Assembly (NCBI GenBank): GCA_035236585.1
Contig: CP141134.1
Location: forward strand, 20,638,414-20,702,413
Direction: 5' to 3'
From: Warburgia ugandensis
Lineage: Eukaryota > Streptophyta > Magnoliopsida > Canellales > Canellaceae
Length of the DNA: 64,000 bases
Part shown: positions 1 to 14,380 of the stretch, piece by piece
Layout: each line of letters opens with the position of its first letter
How positions within the stretch are numbered: position 1 is the first letter of the stretch
Made by a program: the position numbers and the translations under genes
The notes under the pieces: model-generated
Databases searched by the model: none
What the model was told of the DNA's origin: nothing
Seen by the model: the letters and a program-made list of their open reading frames with translations, nothing else

Positions 1-2114
1 ACTAAACTTAAAAAAACTTACTAAAACCTAAAACTAAACAATGGAATTAGAAACTAACCTCACTAACATGCACACAAAAAAATGAAACTAAATTTAAATT
101 AGCATGAATCAAATTAATAAACTTAAATTGAAGAAAATTACTAAAAATGACACTTTACTAAACTAGAATTAGAAACTTTCTATAAAAAAAATTTAAAAAA
201 AAACTTTCTAACTCTCTAACACAAAAATAACACGAAAAAAAAAAGTACGTAATGAGATCTAACTAATTTTAACAAGAAATTAGAAGCATGCATGTGAATG
301 GAAACTACAATTAAAGTGACTTTTTAAATTTCAACACTTTCTAAATCCTAAAACTTCCTAAAGATGGAATTTCCTAAAATTCAAAGAGGAACCATTATAA
401 ACATAAAATAATATGTAAATAATGAATTAAATACATATAAAAGTAAATTAAGCAACTAAACTAAGCAAAAATCTAAAAGGAATAGGATTTAGAACCATGT
501 ACATGGTTTTTGGACTATGTGCATGATTCTGGTGCCCTGAAGATGGTAAAATTTAAAGCACCTACATTAAGTCAATATGAAAAATAACTATTTTATCTAA
601 TAAAAAAAATGAAAATGTAAATGGGTATGCAAGCATTCTGGAAAATAAAATGTTTTGGTCACTAGAATTAAAGCACAAAGTTAAGAAAAAATAAATTTCT
701 AGATTTTGGTACTTAAGAACAGTTAATAAATCTTGCATTAGAAAACTATTGAACCCATAAATTTTATACAATGAAACAACCCAGTTATTAATTAATTTGA
801 TAAAATAAACATTCCACAACAAAAATTCTCAAAAATATTTATTGAAGCATCTCTAAATTACACAAAAAAATAGACTCATAATACATGTTCAAAGGCTGGA
901 AATTGCATCCAATTCCTAAGCATAAAAACTAATCTAAACTATAACAAAAATCCAATATAAAGCTAACAAACTAGATCATGATGACATATAAATAAAATCC
1001 ATAAAACGAATTCACAACAAAAGAAATCTAAGTGGGTGAACTAATTAAGAAAAAATACCCAAAATTAAGGAAAAAAGAGGGTAGAAAACATGGAATTCAT
1101 GAAGGGAAATCAAGGATTTAAGGTAGCTTTTCTCTTGTCTGTCACTACCAGAGATGAGTTAACTTAAATCTTGAGGAAATAATGAAGAAAACTAGTGCAT
1201 TTGAGGTAAAGTAGAAAGCTAGATGAAAAGAAAGGTGCCAAACTAGAAAGCAAAACAATGAAAACTAAGCAATGAAAACTAAACCAAAGCAAACTACTAA
1301 CCCAAATTGGAGAGCACATAACCAAGACAATAACTTGAAATCCAAAGGGAGAAAAGCATCTATGAAATCCCAAAGTCCAGCAGAAAATAATACGAAAGGA
1401 AAGCTTGATTTCAAGGTGTGTCACCCACCTGTACTTAGAAAATTTGTATGGAACATGGGGCTATATATAGGTGAGTGGTTTCCTTACTTAGGAAGGTATG
1501 AAAACATGAGGAAAGTGACCTTAGTGTTAGGGTATTTAATGAGGAAGGTTAGATGGGAGATGATTTAACAAGATGATGTAAGAAAGAGGAGTGGAAAGAT
1601 GACATAAGAGAGATATGATAGCAGGTTTCTAATTCTTAAATAGACGGAAGGCATCTTTTTCATGGAAGGAAACCAAAGCTCTTTCCTTCCATATTTAATG
1701 ATGTTTGGTGGATGGAAAGTTATGGAAGTGGTAAGGAATGGAGTTTAGGAAATATGTGTAAAGATATATGGATTCAAAGTTGTTTGGATTGAAGTAGATC
1801 TAAGGTTGTTTAATAATGATGTGTCTACCTCCTTTAACTTGTAACCCTGGGAAAAAGAATGGGAGATGGAGTTGGAAAATAGGGTTTCTCTCCTTATGGG
1901 TCCATCAATGCATAATCATCTTATTGTTTACATAATTCTTTTGAATTTCTAATTAAACCTTGAAATTCCAAATTTATAAAGCGGGTCATTGCTAGAATTC
2001 TCCTCTAATTGTATGACTCCATGTGGCATTTTCCTTGGTTTGCTTTTGTGGCTCACTTTGAGGGCTCATTTGTCTTGGGTTCATGACTCACACTCTAAAT
2101 AGGAAAGACTAGTC
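1..2114 (-). mobile_element. Athila-type LTR fragment (copy A), cut by window edge
   Basis: Read on the minus strand, this matches the plus-strand LTR at 42372-50152. For example, the complement of 1151-1310 aligns with 48671-48850, including the shared phrase TCTCTGGTAGTGA. Its 1900-2110 part also matches 4300-4520 in a second minus-strand copy. The LTR 3' end lies beyond base 1, and the LTR 5' start is missing because a plus-strand integrase fragment begins at about 2115. The short open frames here (for example 1272-1568) have no recognisable domain and lie inside LTR sequence. The family is inferred from the linked Athila-like pol at 33.9-37.4 kb. Confidence 0.75.
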
Positions 2115-2563
2115 TTTAAGACTTAGTGATGCTTTATGGGCCTATCCTATAACATTTAAAACTCCTATTGGCATGGCACCCTACCTCCTGGTCTATGGCA
2201 AGGCCTAGTAGTAGAACTTGAACATAACACATATTAAGCACTCAAAAAGCACAATTTTAATTTCGATTCTGCAGGTACTCACAAAAAAATACAACTTAGT
2301 GAGATGAGTTAATGAAAGATGCATATGAGTCATCAAAGGTATACAAAGACCGCATGAAGAACCCTCATGATGAACATGGCTTAAGAAAGTCCTTTACAAA
2401 AGGACAAAAGGTCCTTTTGTATAATTCTAAATTGCATCTTTTTATAGGAAAACTTAGATCTCAATCAACGAGACCTTACATTGTATGCACTGTTTATCCA
2501 TATGAGGCCATTGAGATTGAAAAGGATGGAAAGATCTCCAAAGTTAAGGTGGAAGAAGTATAA
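2115..2563 (+). pseudogene. Integrase C-terminal remnant of an Athila-type polyprotein
   Basis: Translating the plus strand from about 2117 gives a run resembling LSDALWAY followed by YLLVYGKA. After in-frame stops, an 83-codon open stretch (2312-2563) holds the integrase tail: [15 protein letters not shown], then GKLRS, RPYIV and VYPYEAIEI. The same order occurs at 36840-37320 in the longer Athila-type copy. In the intact family this segment follows the DDE core and makes the end of the polyprotein. Catalytic residues, zinc finger, RT and RNase H are absent. Stops before 2312 show it is dead. It sits between two minus-strand LTR pieces, so it belongs to a different, truncated insertion. Confidence 0.85.
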
Positions 2564-3200
2564 CTTGAGGAACCAATATATCAGGACCTAACATAGAATG
2601 TCCCATGATACCTACATCCATCATCAAAGTTGCATTCATCATTATCATTGCATAGCTTGTATGGATGAAGATGTTAAACTTAGCTCTCATTAGTTGAAAA
2701 CCCGAGGTTTTTAGAGTCTCATTGTTCTCCATTACCCATTTATCATTTAGTGTCATATATTTCAAAACATGGGGGACAATGTTTTGTTCAAGTTAAGGAG
2801 TGTAGACATACATCAAATGTCCAGTTTTCTTCATATTTTTGCCAAAAAATTTTCAAAATTTTCTAATTTTTTAAGGTCAACTTCCTTTACTATGTGAGAT
2901 ATGGATTTTTTTACCCTTAGTATTTCCACTACTTGAACATATTAATAGAAATGCACGTGGTAAAATCTACATTTGATTCATGTCCAAAAGTGTTTTATGA
3001 AAGTTAAATTTCAAATACACTTACACAATGCATAAGTATAGACCTATAGATGGTTATCGCATAGAGACCTTAAGGAATCAATTAAATAAGATGCTTGGAC
3101 TACTGAAAATTATGCATAAATATTGAATGGAAATTATTCAAAAATTAAGAGCTAAAGAAACTCAAATCTAACAAGGCATGGAAAGCATCTCAACAAGCAC
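2564..3200 (+). other. 3' untranslated tail of the truncated Athila-type element
   Basis: This follows the integrase remnant without a break and parallels 37370-37870 of the longer copy: a GGGGACAATG / GGGGATAATG block, then GTGTAGAYRCATA, then the phrase GAGACCTTAAGGAA. No coding signal is seen. The right junction with the next minus-strand LTR piece is placed only approximately, around 3.1-3.25 kb. Confidence 0.6.
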
Positions 3201-5099
3201 TTTTGATGTAAGGTAACACTCAAAGAGCACTTTACTACTAGAATCAAGAAACAACAATGATCATTAAACAACTTTATTGATTGAATGGTAAAATACACCA
3301 AGTTGAGTGACCATGAACATGCATACAAAATTTAAAATTTGTACACTTTTCCTATAGTTAAAACTTGATTCAAACTAGAGATTCAACACAATCCAATGCC
3401 CTTAAACTAAGCTCAAACAACATGCAAGTGAAACCCAAAAGAGAATCAAGAGAAAAGAGGGCTTGAATAATGGGAACTAGTCAAGGAAGGGAAGCTAGAG
3501 ATTCACACTACTACTCTCTTACTTGTCACTACTAGAGAAGAAGTAACTTTGATCATGAAAGAATAAGCAAGAAAAACTAGGGAGGTTGAAACAAAGATCA
3601 AGAGAAAAACAAGGTAGTTCTATTTGTATGGAATTAAAGAAACAAAATAAGAACAACCTAACAATGAAAGCAAGGAATGACAACAAAGTAATAACCAAGA
3701 ATTAAAGTGCAAAAGCAAAATAAAATAATTGAGGAATCCAAGAGAAATAAGCCTAAAAGAAAACTAAAGTCCAAAGCTCTACAGATCTCCATGATAGAGT
3801 GCTCTTTCAATTATTTTGAATAAAACCTCCTACTTGAATTTGACATGGAAACCCTTGGGATGTTTGTAGAGTTTTGAGTTTCCATTTTGATGCAATCTTA
3901 TTGTAGGAAGGAAAGATGTAATTAGATATAGGACTTAAATGGAAACTTTGGTGGGGAGAGGATTAGCAAGTGATGACATGGCATGGTATATTTAGAAGAG
4001 GGGACGTCACCTTTTCAGGAAGGTGGCACGGAGCTCATCCCCTTCTAATTGTGTGTTGTTTGGTGTTTAGGAAAGAGAGAGAAAAGGAAAAAGTTAAGAA
4101 AAATGGGGAATTAATTCGGATTTTGGGATGATTTGAGTGAGGAACCAATTTAGGAGTTTCCAACTTAAGATGCCAACTAAGTGAAAACCAAGCAAGGGGG
4201 AAGTGTCACATTTTTAGGAGGTGCGTCCCTCCTCCAGTAAAAATCATGGTTCACCTAGTTGGGTTGGAGGAAAAGGATGGAAAATGAATTTGAAAAGTTG
4301 GATTTCTCTTTTGAATGGTCCACCTATGCATGCTATCTTACCTTATTGATAGATCTCCCAAATACTTCTAATTGTCCCTTGAAACTCACCATTTTAGCAT
4401 AGGGTAATTGCTTGAATTGATCATCCAATCATGTGACTTCAAGTGGCATTAGCTTAAGTGGCTTGATGGCTCACTTTTGTTGGCTCATTTGGCTTGGCTT
4501 CATGGCTCACACCCATAGCTTTAATGGCCTGGTTTTCTTGGGTTGCTTAGCTTGTCACCTTCTCTCATGGCTCAAATAGCTTAGGTGGCTTTCAAGGCTC
4601 CCATGCAAAGGTGGTCGAAATGCATGTCATGTGCCTAAATCCATTTTAGTTGCCTTTAACTTCTTCCAATTGCTTCCTTACTTGCCCTAGGATAATTTTT
4701 AGGACTACAACAGCACAACATGACAGGATTTTTTATGGACCTTTTGGGGACTTTACACACAAACCCCTGGCAGGGTGGCACCACCCCCTGCATCCCCAAT
4801 GAACTAACCACATAGTCGACCCACAAAAAACACTATGAAGCACAATATAGGTCATTGGATCATCTTCTCACTTACAACAAAAGAGTAAAAACCCTAATTA
4901 AATTCTAGAAAATTATGATCATTCACATACTTACTTTAGATTAGCTCCTGAACCTACCAAATATCAAACTTCTGAATTGTTAGGTCAGAAATCCATGTGT
5001 TATGAAATTATGGAATAACCATAGAATAATGCATATAATTTATAACACATTGACTACGAATTGGATATTTTTTATACAAAATTGAACACACTTATTACA
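3201..5099 (-). mobile_element. Athila-type LTR (copy B), 5' end intact
   Basis: On the minus strand the LTR begins at 5099 with TGTAATAAGTGTGTTCAA, preceded by a purine-rich tract (complement of 5100-5112). This parallels the LTR start TGTTAAGTGTTTAATT at 39081 in the plus-strand element. Its body matches the solo LTR at 42372-50152 (the complement of 4840-5000 against 42490-42620) and copy A. The LTR 3' part is missing because the integrase tail fragment lies to its left. Confidence 0.75.
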
Positions 5100-6377
<1,278 letters not shown>

Positions 6378-6881
6378 CTTCTATGGCACCCTAGGTTTTT
6401 TATAATGCCTTTTAAATACTTTTTTTAATGAAAGCCCCTTTTTAAAAAAAAAAGCAATGGAAAATTTTATTCATTAAAAATTGTTTCTGAAAATCTCGAG
6501 TGTCATATCTTACAGAAACACAAGGATTTTATGGTGGAATGAAGGTCTCATTCCTACCAAATCTACTAAAGTTTTCTATGCTTTTTGGAGAGATGCACAT
6601 TTAACACATGCATGTGGAACACCTGATAGACAATACAAATCATTTTCATTGTTTTGAAAGACAAAAATGCAAAAGCATATCACATCCTAAAACCTCCAGT
6701 CATAACCACATCATAACACATTCCACTAAATATAGATGAGTCAACTACTTCAAATTAAATATACATTCACAATTCTCTAATAGATCACAAAACAAATTTC
6801 AACTGGTAAGACTCACTCCTTAGATGCTGAAAATCCCAATCTTCTATAATTACCACTCAGCAGTTACTTTCACATCCTTGA

Positions 6882-7073
6882 CTCAACATGCTCATCCTTC
6901 CATTGTAATTATTCAAATCTAAGACATTGTAAATAATTACAATGTCTCAGCAAGCTTGCACTTTTGTAGGTCCTTCGCTCAACATGTTCATCCTTCCATT
7001 TTAATTATTAAAATGTAAGACATTGTAAATAATTACAATGTCTCAGCAAGCTTGCACTTGTGTAGGTGAAAAA
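6882..7073. repeat. 96-bp tandem duplication carrying a hairpin
   Basis: Two units start at 6882 and 6978 (CTCAACATG followed by C or T, then TCATCCTTCC). Each contains an 11-bp perfect stem AGACATTGTAA / TTACAATGTCT with a 4-base loop (6922-6947 and 7018-7043). The related LTR at 55631 has a single, imperfect hairpin at the equivalent place. Confidence 0.92.
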
Positions 7074-7296
7074 AGATTGCTATTTTGACATGCAATTCAT
7101 GATTTTCATAACCAATGTAATTTGGCAATCGTTCATATCTAAACAAAATCACAATGTCTTAAAACACATGCTTCAGTTAAAATCATGAGTTCCTAAATCA
7201 TACATTATATGAAATTAATTCACATGTTCCATGCAAATAAGTTGACAAATCCTATGTATTTTAGAGTTTGTGAAAGTATAAACACAATATTCCCTT

Positions 7297-7298
<2 letters not shown>

Positions 7299-7392
<94 letters not shown>
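7299..7392. repeat. (GT)n microsatellite
   Basis: Forty-seven uninterrupted GT dinucleotides inside the A5 LTR. The Cys-Val and Thr-His frames across it are artefacts. Confidence 0.98.
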
Positions 7393-7393
<1 letters not shown>

Positions 7394-8122
7394 TACATAT
7401 CCAAGCAATCCTATGTTGGTATCATTTCATGAACATTTAGTCATACAAGAATACTTTCATGCATACACATAATCATTTGGTTTCATTCATAACATATGAT
7501 ACTTTAAGATCATTCATTATTCATGTACACATGTATCCATCTCCCCTAGTTTTCTTCATAAGCATACTCCTTTCCAAATTCATATATGATTTAGTACATG
7601 ATCATGTTCCTTTTCTAATTCATATGTGATTTAGTACATGACCATACATAACTACTAATGATGCTTGATTACTCCAATACATTCATAAACCAAACCTCGT
7701 AAAACTATCAATCTGAAAGAATCGACATATCAAAACGTATTGCTAAAATTCATCGTCTAAGAACTTAAACATAGATAGGAACTAAGCTTACATGATTAGA
7801 TAGAGCGTGTATAAACATAGGTATGCTTGAATTTAATATTAACTTCAAGTCTAGCATAATTAATATGATACTTGGAAATGTCCAAAAAATCATTCCAAAT
7901 ACAACTCTCAAGTAAAACCTTGATCGATGAACCCTTAAGAATGAAAAATGCAATAAAAGATGCACTGATGAAGAAAATAATCAAGGTTTTGCAAATATGC
8001 CTCATCAAATCATGCAATAGCTATACATACATACAAGGTGACCCTTTTAGTCATGTCACGAGGACACTAACACATCTGTCCTACCAGGTAGAGACCCTCA
8101 TGCTGTCACATCACAATACTAT

Positions 8123-8280
8123 CCAATGGTCATAGATGGGTCCAACATTCGTAGACAACAAAAACACATTGCATATTGTCCAATGCTCCTGGACAGGTCC
8201 AACACTCCTAGACATCAACTACACATCACACTATATCCAATGCTCCTAGACAGGGTCCAAAACTCCTAGACCATCATTAG
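8123..8280. repeat. 57-bp tandem repeat, about 2.7 units
   Basis: Units begin at 8123, 8180 and 8237 with CCAATG followed by a CTCCTRGACAGG-like block. The spacing is exactly 57 bases and the third unit is partial. It lies in the A5 LTR. Confidence 0.9.
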
Positions 8281-8854
8281 GCCTTACAGCTACTCAGTGA
8301 GCACATGCCTCGGGGTCTACCTACTCAAACCATTGGCGAGCGATTTTTCCCTAAAATTAAATCAAAACTTCACAAGCCTTATAACAACTCTAAGGGTGCT
8401 TTCTTTAAAATAGAAGAACAAATTAGTAAATCACATTGTAAATCAAGTATAACTTGAAACATAGAAAGGTTAAGGTTTTACATCATTTCATACAAAAATG
8501 GGAAATCTCAAATGATTATGAAATGCAGGGTTTTCCGTACATAATGTCATGATTGATGTGTCATCCTAGTTTCAAAACCATGTCCTACAAGTGATAAACT
8601 TTTTACCACATTCCACATGTCCTTCATACTTACTTAATGTCATAAGTAAGACTAACAAGAAAACCATAAAACCCAAATATCACAGGTTTCCTACCCTTCC
8701 ACACACAACCATAAGTGATACTAAATAGGAAATATTAGTGGAACAATAACGATTCAAGTACCTATTCAAATTCATTCATCTCCAAGGTTTGAAAACCTTC
8801 AATTCATAATATCAATAAGCTATAAAGCAGAGTTTCCATGAGATTTTAAGTCAT

Positions 8855-9080
8855 GCATTCACATTCATTTGATAATGCACTTTATATTCAAAAGTATGCA
8901 TCCCAAATCCATTTCATAAACAACAAGAGTTTAACCCTTCATGCTTTAGTAGTAGCTCATGACTATTGCATTCACATTCTTTTGACAATGCCCATTTATA
9001 TTCAAAAGCAAGCATCCCAATTTCATTTCAATAAACCTCAATAGTTCAATCATTCATACTTTGTTCATGACTCATGATTA
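8855..9080. repeat. 113-bp imperfect tandem duplication
   Basis: GCATTCACATTC occurs at 8855 and 8968. Both units continue with ATTCAAAAG, GCATCCCAA and CATGACT blocks in the same order. It is within the A5 LTR region. Confidence 0.85.
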
Positions 9081-11021
9081 TTTACTCTCTTATGTATAAC
9101 ACGATGCTTTCTCATGTTTCACATAAGTCAACCATATATCCAAGTTTAATGGTTATATAAGATGAGTCTTATGACAAACTATAAACACATATAATTAAGT
9201 GAACTGCAATAGGATTAATGGTAAAGTCTCTATTAATAACAATATACATGTTATCCAAGTTCTATCTTAGCTACTGCCTTGGACTAATGTGAGATCAAAG
9301 TTCTTAGTTTACTATCCAATCCTTCTTTCATGTTGTACTTTAGTTCATCTATTGTTCTTAGATACAACTAAGTGAAATAGAGTTACTCGTTCTCATGTTA
9401 TTCATTTTCTTAGTTATTCTCCTATGTACTATCAACTAATCTCATGTGCTATTAACATACTTGTCCATGGACAACTAGTTTTACATATTTCCTAGCTATC
9501 CACTGTCATTTCTTATACATTCAAAAGTAAGCAAGAGTTTAAACACATATTTAGTCAAGATAGTCAAAGATAACAATGGTACAACTTGAAAAGATCACAA
9601 ATATACTAATCCAATTTATGAGTTCAGTGCCTGCGCTGCTCAACTAAGAGAGTACTACAAGTATTTAATGTATGGTTTAGTCTCAATGCCTTATTTGGTA
9701 GTTCAATTCAATAGTAACCCATGTTTACATACTGACCTTAATTTTAAAGGGGTCACGACTAGCCTTGCAAGGTACTCTTAATTCATCGTGTATGAGGGCA
9801 GCCTAAGCTTGTCTAGTTTTCCTTATAACCTATTTAACATTTTCGATACTCTTTTGTGAGTTAGCCAATAATGAGTTTAAGATCCAACACTTGAGTTGGA
9901 GGGGATTCTATTTTAAGAAAGGTGAGTTCTTCTATGCATGATCTTGCTGGTCCTCTAAGGATTGTTTTTAACTATGTCATGTTAAGTCCATGTTGGACAC
10001 TTCCTTCTAATTCTTTTAGATGGAACTCCAGCATTCCTTACTTGAATGATAGCATATTTACATATTCTTAGTGTTTTAAGTCAAAAATAGTCCTAAGTCC
10101 AATTAGAACTTAAAGCACTAAGTGAATTCCTCTAGAGTATACTATATTATTTTAAGTGATTTAGGGCCAAAACATGTTTAAAGTGTTACAATGTCCACTA
10201 AATATAGGCATATGTATGTAAGTTTTAATCCAATGGCGGTATTTCATACTCTTTTATTTGGGGCACCATAACTAGGGAAATGTTGGCATTTTCAAATGTA
10301 AGTTCAATCATTCAATTCATGATTACAATGAAACAAAATAAATATCAACTAAATTTTCACGTGCTTTTATAATTTTGTGATTAAAGATAATACACATGTA
10401 ATTCATCATTTGCTGTGACACTGTGGGTTTTGCACAACATATAATACCAATTTTTAAAAAGTTGGGATCCCTGTTTTAAAACCTTGAATTTTAAAATCAA
10501 TTGAAAATGAAAACTTAAATAAAAAAACATTCAATTCAAAAACTCCAAGAGTCATATGACCACAATGTCATGGATTTAATGGTGAAATGTTGTTCCCATT
10601 TCCACTAAAAATTCGTCAGAGTATCCTCTATATTTTGGACCATACATATAATGCATGCAATACAACAGAACCTGATAAATACAATAAACATAAATACACA
10701 ACCTAGGAGACTCATTCTCCATACCCATCTATCAAATCAATTATAAATCTTAATAAAACTATATACCTCAATAGTAAATTAAAAATCAAAGATATAAAAC
10801 ATTGCCTAGGGTCTGTCCATGCATAGCCATCACATACAACGTAGATACATCCATACGTCCAAGTCACAAGGTAAACCATACACATATATAGTCCATAAAT
10901 AATATCCTAAGTAGGGTTTTGAACAATGCAATTTTTTAAATCTCCCTATGAATCACTAAAGGCCACCAACGTCCTTGCCTACTTTATCAACATGTTAAAC
11001 CTGCTATCTCTTTCTATATCC

Positions 11022-11050
11022 GAGGCATTGCAAAAACATCACAATGCCTC
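11022..11050 (-). other. Conserved LTR hairpin (A4, 3' LTR)
   Basis: A perfect 9-bp stem, GAGGCATTG / CAATGCCTC, with an 11-base loop, about 0.61 kb from the LTR 3' end. The 5' LTR has the same structure at 23381-23409 with one G-T pair and one mismatch. Confidence 0.8.
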
Positions 11051-11447
11051 AAAAAGCTATGCCTATGTAGGTGACAACAATAATAATAATGATAAAGATT
11101 TAACACTATATGAAAAGATCATACATCAAATCTCATGGCATGTGATAAAATATTGATCTCATGAAAATAGCTCTAGTATGATCTCAAATATGATAATAAA
11201 TGCTAATGAAGTATAGCATCATTAACATCAAAACCAACTAAATTGGTGGCGATATCTAAGGCATCAAAGCCCATAATAATGCTGAAAATAAAGCAATGAA
11301 TCCAAGCCACATGCATGTTCCAAACATGTTGAGAAAACAAAGCCTCGTAAGTTCATCAAATGACAATATCAAATCTATATAACTTGTGCCAACCACATGT
11401 CTGAAAACATGTCAAATCGACTGAGCTTTTAAGGCTCATAAATATAC

Positions 11448-11647
11448 TAAAATTACATCAATGCAGAGCACCAAAAACTCAGAGAATATATCAATAAATG
11501 TGCATATCATCATCAAGGGTACCCTAACACATGGGTCCCAAGAGTGTTAAAATCACATCAATGCAATGCATCAAATACGCAAGGAATATCTCAATGAACA
11601 TGCACGTCATCAATGCAGGGCACCCTAACATGAGTGTCCCATGAATG
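11448..11647. repeat. 100-bp tandem duplication in the A4 LTR
   Basis: TAAAATYACATCAATGCA occurs at 11448 and 11548. Both units end with an ACCCTAACA...GTCCCA block. The same doublet is present in the 5' LTR around 26888-27088, so it existed before this element inserted. Confidence 0.88.
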
Positions 11648-13662
11648 TACCACAAACGTGTATGTACAGTCATAAGTACTCATACCAATCCTCCACGCGT
11701 CGTCATGCCGTGGGTACAAAGGAAATATCCATCCTACTATGCTCTTTGGGCAATATGATAAAATCAATCATCAATAAGTTCATGGACCATTATGCTATAA
11801 TGGCAACCAACTCTGAAGTCTACCACTATCGTTCCATGGCAACACCAGAGCAAGAGACTAAGCATCCATCATGCATGGGAGGATCGAAACCATAGTGTGG
11901 CCTACCTTTGATCCCACTCCCTATGGTGTTCTCTCTTTTATGGGGCAGGTATCCAATCATCATCATCACAAAGTCAGATGTTGCATGGCTAGACTTATAA
12001 CGCTCTAGCATAATGACCATTGAGCAAAAACACCCGTCATAAATCTGCAAAACATAGAAATTATTCGATAACTCAAAGTTGAGAAATAGAATAAAATTTT
12101 ATGATGAATAATGAAATCCAGGTATGCTTGTGGATCCCCATCCCAAGACACTAGCCCTCATCCTAAGGTTAGCCTCTTAAGGACCAACCACCAAGTCCAC
12201 AATAAAATCAGAGATAAAACATGGCATCCGAGTCCCTTAACATGCAAAAGTCAATAAAATCACCATCTGATGACTTCACAGTTCATGAGAGTATGCTAAA
12301 ATCATGCTTCCATGGAAAACGGGGGTTAATGAAATCATGTGTGCATGCATCAGTTACAAATAAGATAATTATCTCGATATGAATCATGATATAATAATTC
12401 ATGCATAGAATTCATTCATAATCACAGAGGTGATGAGATGCAAATTTCTAATTTCAAAACTACATGCCCATTTTTAATTGTCATCACCCATCTTAGATGA
12501 CAACCACTCATCTGTACCTCTTAAATCATGATCAGAATCTTGTCTAGCTGAGTCCCACTACTTGGATACCATCACATCCAGATCTTACTTAGAATCCAAG
12601 TTATTTAAGTTGGATTCTTAGTCATAAAATAAATAATATATTTTCAAATATTAATTTAATGTATTTCAATGCTATCCAACTATTCACAGCCGTGTTACCT
12701 CAAGGTGGGTCCACCTTGATTGACTGATAATCCAAATTATGCTAATCTACGCCCACCAATAACCATTGGCTTCCTTTCTTAATTATATCATAATGTATTA
12801 CAAAGCTATCATACTTAGATTAAGTCAATCTTAGGTAATTTATCATTTAATCAACTAATAAGGCACTACTATATGTAAATCATGCACAATCTTATCTAAT
12901 TATAACTGAGTCAATTGGTTAGGAAGATAATTTTGCCTCTTGTAAGTCCATCTAAAGCATATCTAGCTATCTTTATTATTGGATCGTCCACTGATCACCT
13001 TGAAGGTGCCCGGTCTAAGATATCCATACTAATCTAGTCACAATAAATCCCAATAAATCATTTGAACAATATGGATCATTGAATTTGATCCAATTTCATA
13101 CTCAAATCCTTGGTTGATCTTAGCCATTGATCAGGATTGGCTAGATCATCTCAAAATTACTTTTAATCCAAGATATCTTGTATGGATCTTGATCTACAAA
13201 TCATGAGGATCATAATGGACTATTTAGATCATAAAATAAGGTCAGATCAACACAGATCAGACGATCTGGCATACGATTGAAGGTCTGATCATGACCAATG
13301 ATTGGATCTTTCCTGATCAATGAATGGGAAGATGAGTATTGTTCCTCAAGTTGCAAGAATCACAGGGGTTATCTTGGATCTCCAAGATCCTTCCTAGATT
13401 TTCCAGAATAAAGGATCAAATCTTAAGGAGTAATATGGCCCACTGTGTTAACCTAGCACCCCCCAAAATGAGTCGAGAGCGAGTTGACTCAGCAAGTTGG
13501 CTTAGCCCTAACATGCTAGAGAGGGAAAATAGGGGATGAGATGACGGTCATTGGCGATGACTTTCTATTCGGTCACCATCTAATCCTGACCAGGAGAGAG
13601 AGATGGAAGGTGTGGAGGGTGATGATGCTGGTGGTGATTCTTGCATAGTTGCCATCTGATAG

Positions 13663-13671
13663 CCATTTATA
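13663..13671 (-). promoter_or_regulatory. Candidate TATA box of the A4 3' LTR
   Basis: The minus strand reads TATAAATGG. The 5' LTR has TATAAACGG at 28941-28949, where it would drive the element. It is about 0.7 kb from the LTR start. No initiator was identified. Confidence 0.45.
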
Positions 13672-14363
13672 AAGAAACAAGAGGGGAAGGGGTATGCTGG
13701 CACGGCTGTCCAAATTATGCGTCGCATCGACTGGGTGCACCGAGGGAGGGGGAAATAGCAAAAAACAGTTAGAGGGAGGGATGTTCCGATGATGCCTCCT
13801 TAGTCTATCGGGTCAGGCATACCAAAGGTGGAAGGGAAACAGGGGTGAAGGCGAAGCCTGGCGTGGCTAGCCAGGGTCAGGGGAGTGGGTCAGCCAAAAA
13901 TTGGAGATTCAGTTTCTATGTGGCTGATCGCAGGAGAAGGAGAAATAGGGGGTTTTTGTGGTGGCTGTTGCTTAGCTACCGTCTATAACCCTCTGGTGAA
14001 AGAGGTTGGGGGAACAGTGGTGCATGGTGCACACAGATGCCAAGGGAGGACACCTTGTAGGAGAAAATGGGAGATCAAATGTAGGGGGAAGGTGTGAGTC
14101 GCTAGGTTTTTCACCTTTCCTTGACGTTCCCCCTTGTCTCGTCCCTATTACAAACACCACAGCCAACAATCGACAAAACAAGGGGGTGCCGTTATCAATT
14201 TTGGCCCCCTCTAATTTAGTAAAACTTTTGGACTTTCCGTCCTCATCTCCGTTTTGTTGTGTCATTGAAATCATATCAATGCATACATTCCAAATTTGAT
14301 AGGTCCAAGTTCAAATTTTGAGTTTTTAAATAGAAATTGGCCCAAAATTTGAGGGTTGTTACA

Positions 14364-14380
14364 TTCTTCCCCTCTTATAG
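14364..14380 (-). other. Polypurine tract of the A4 element
   Basis: The minus strand reads CTATAAGAGGGGAAGAA directly before the LTR start TGTAAC, preceded by a GGACGAAATTCC block. This is the familiar 3' context of Del-type elements, where it primes plus-strand DNA synthesis. Confidence 0.9.

Larger units (their letters stand above)
6382..10413 (-). mobile_element. A5-family LTR, minus strand, far boundary unresolved
   Basis: On the plus strand it starts TATGGCACCCTAGG, the mirror of an LTR 3' end of the TGTGRCACCC type seen at 55631, 41382, 22769 and 10414. From 6382 to about 7200 it aligns with 55631-56400, with shared phrases AAGGATTTTATGGTG and GGAACACCTGATAGACAA. No matching 5-base duplication of the flank (ACTTC) was found further right, so the other end is unknown. 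The 9.1-10.4 kb part has no recognisable content beyond AT-rich sequence. The right limit is simply the insertion point of the next element. Confidence 0.6.
10414..14363 (-). mobile_element. 3' LTR of the A4 element (3950 bp)
   Basis: On the minus strand it begins TGTAACAACCCTCAAATTTTG at the polypurine tract and ends with the complement of TGTGACACTGTGGG at 10414. It aligns over its whole length with the 5' LTR. Examples are 10800-11260 with 23160-23617, 11260-12060 with 26690-27300, and 13200-14363 with 28460-29734. The 13.4-14.2 kb part is GC-rich. The open frames there (for example 13972-14274 and 14006-14299) are LTR sequence without a recognisable domain. Confidence 0.92.

Noticed and set aside
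8123..8280. Regularly spaced repeats resembling a CRISPR array
   Set aside because: These are 57-bp contiguous tandem units without unique spacers, in a plant LTR.
13339..14299. GC-rich stretch with several frames suggesting a host gene
   Set aside because: The same stretch, with different stops, recurs in the partner LTR at 28467-29487, so it is LTR sequence.
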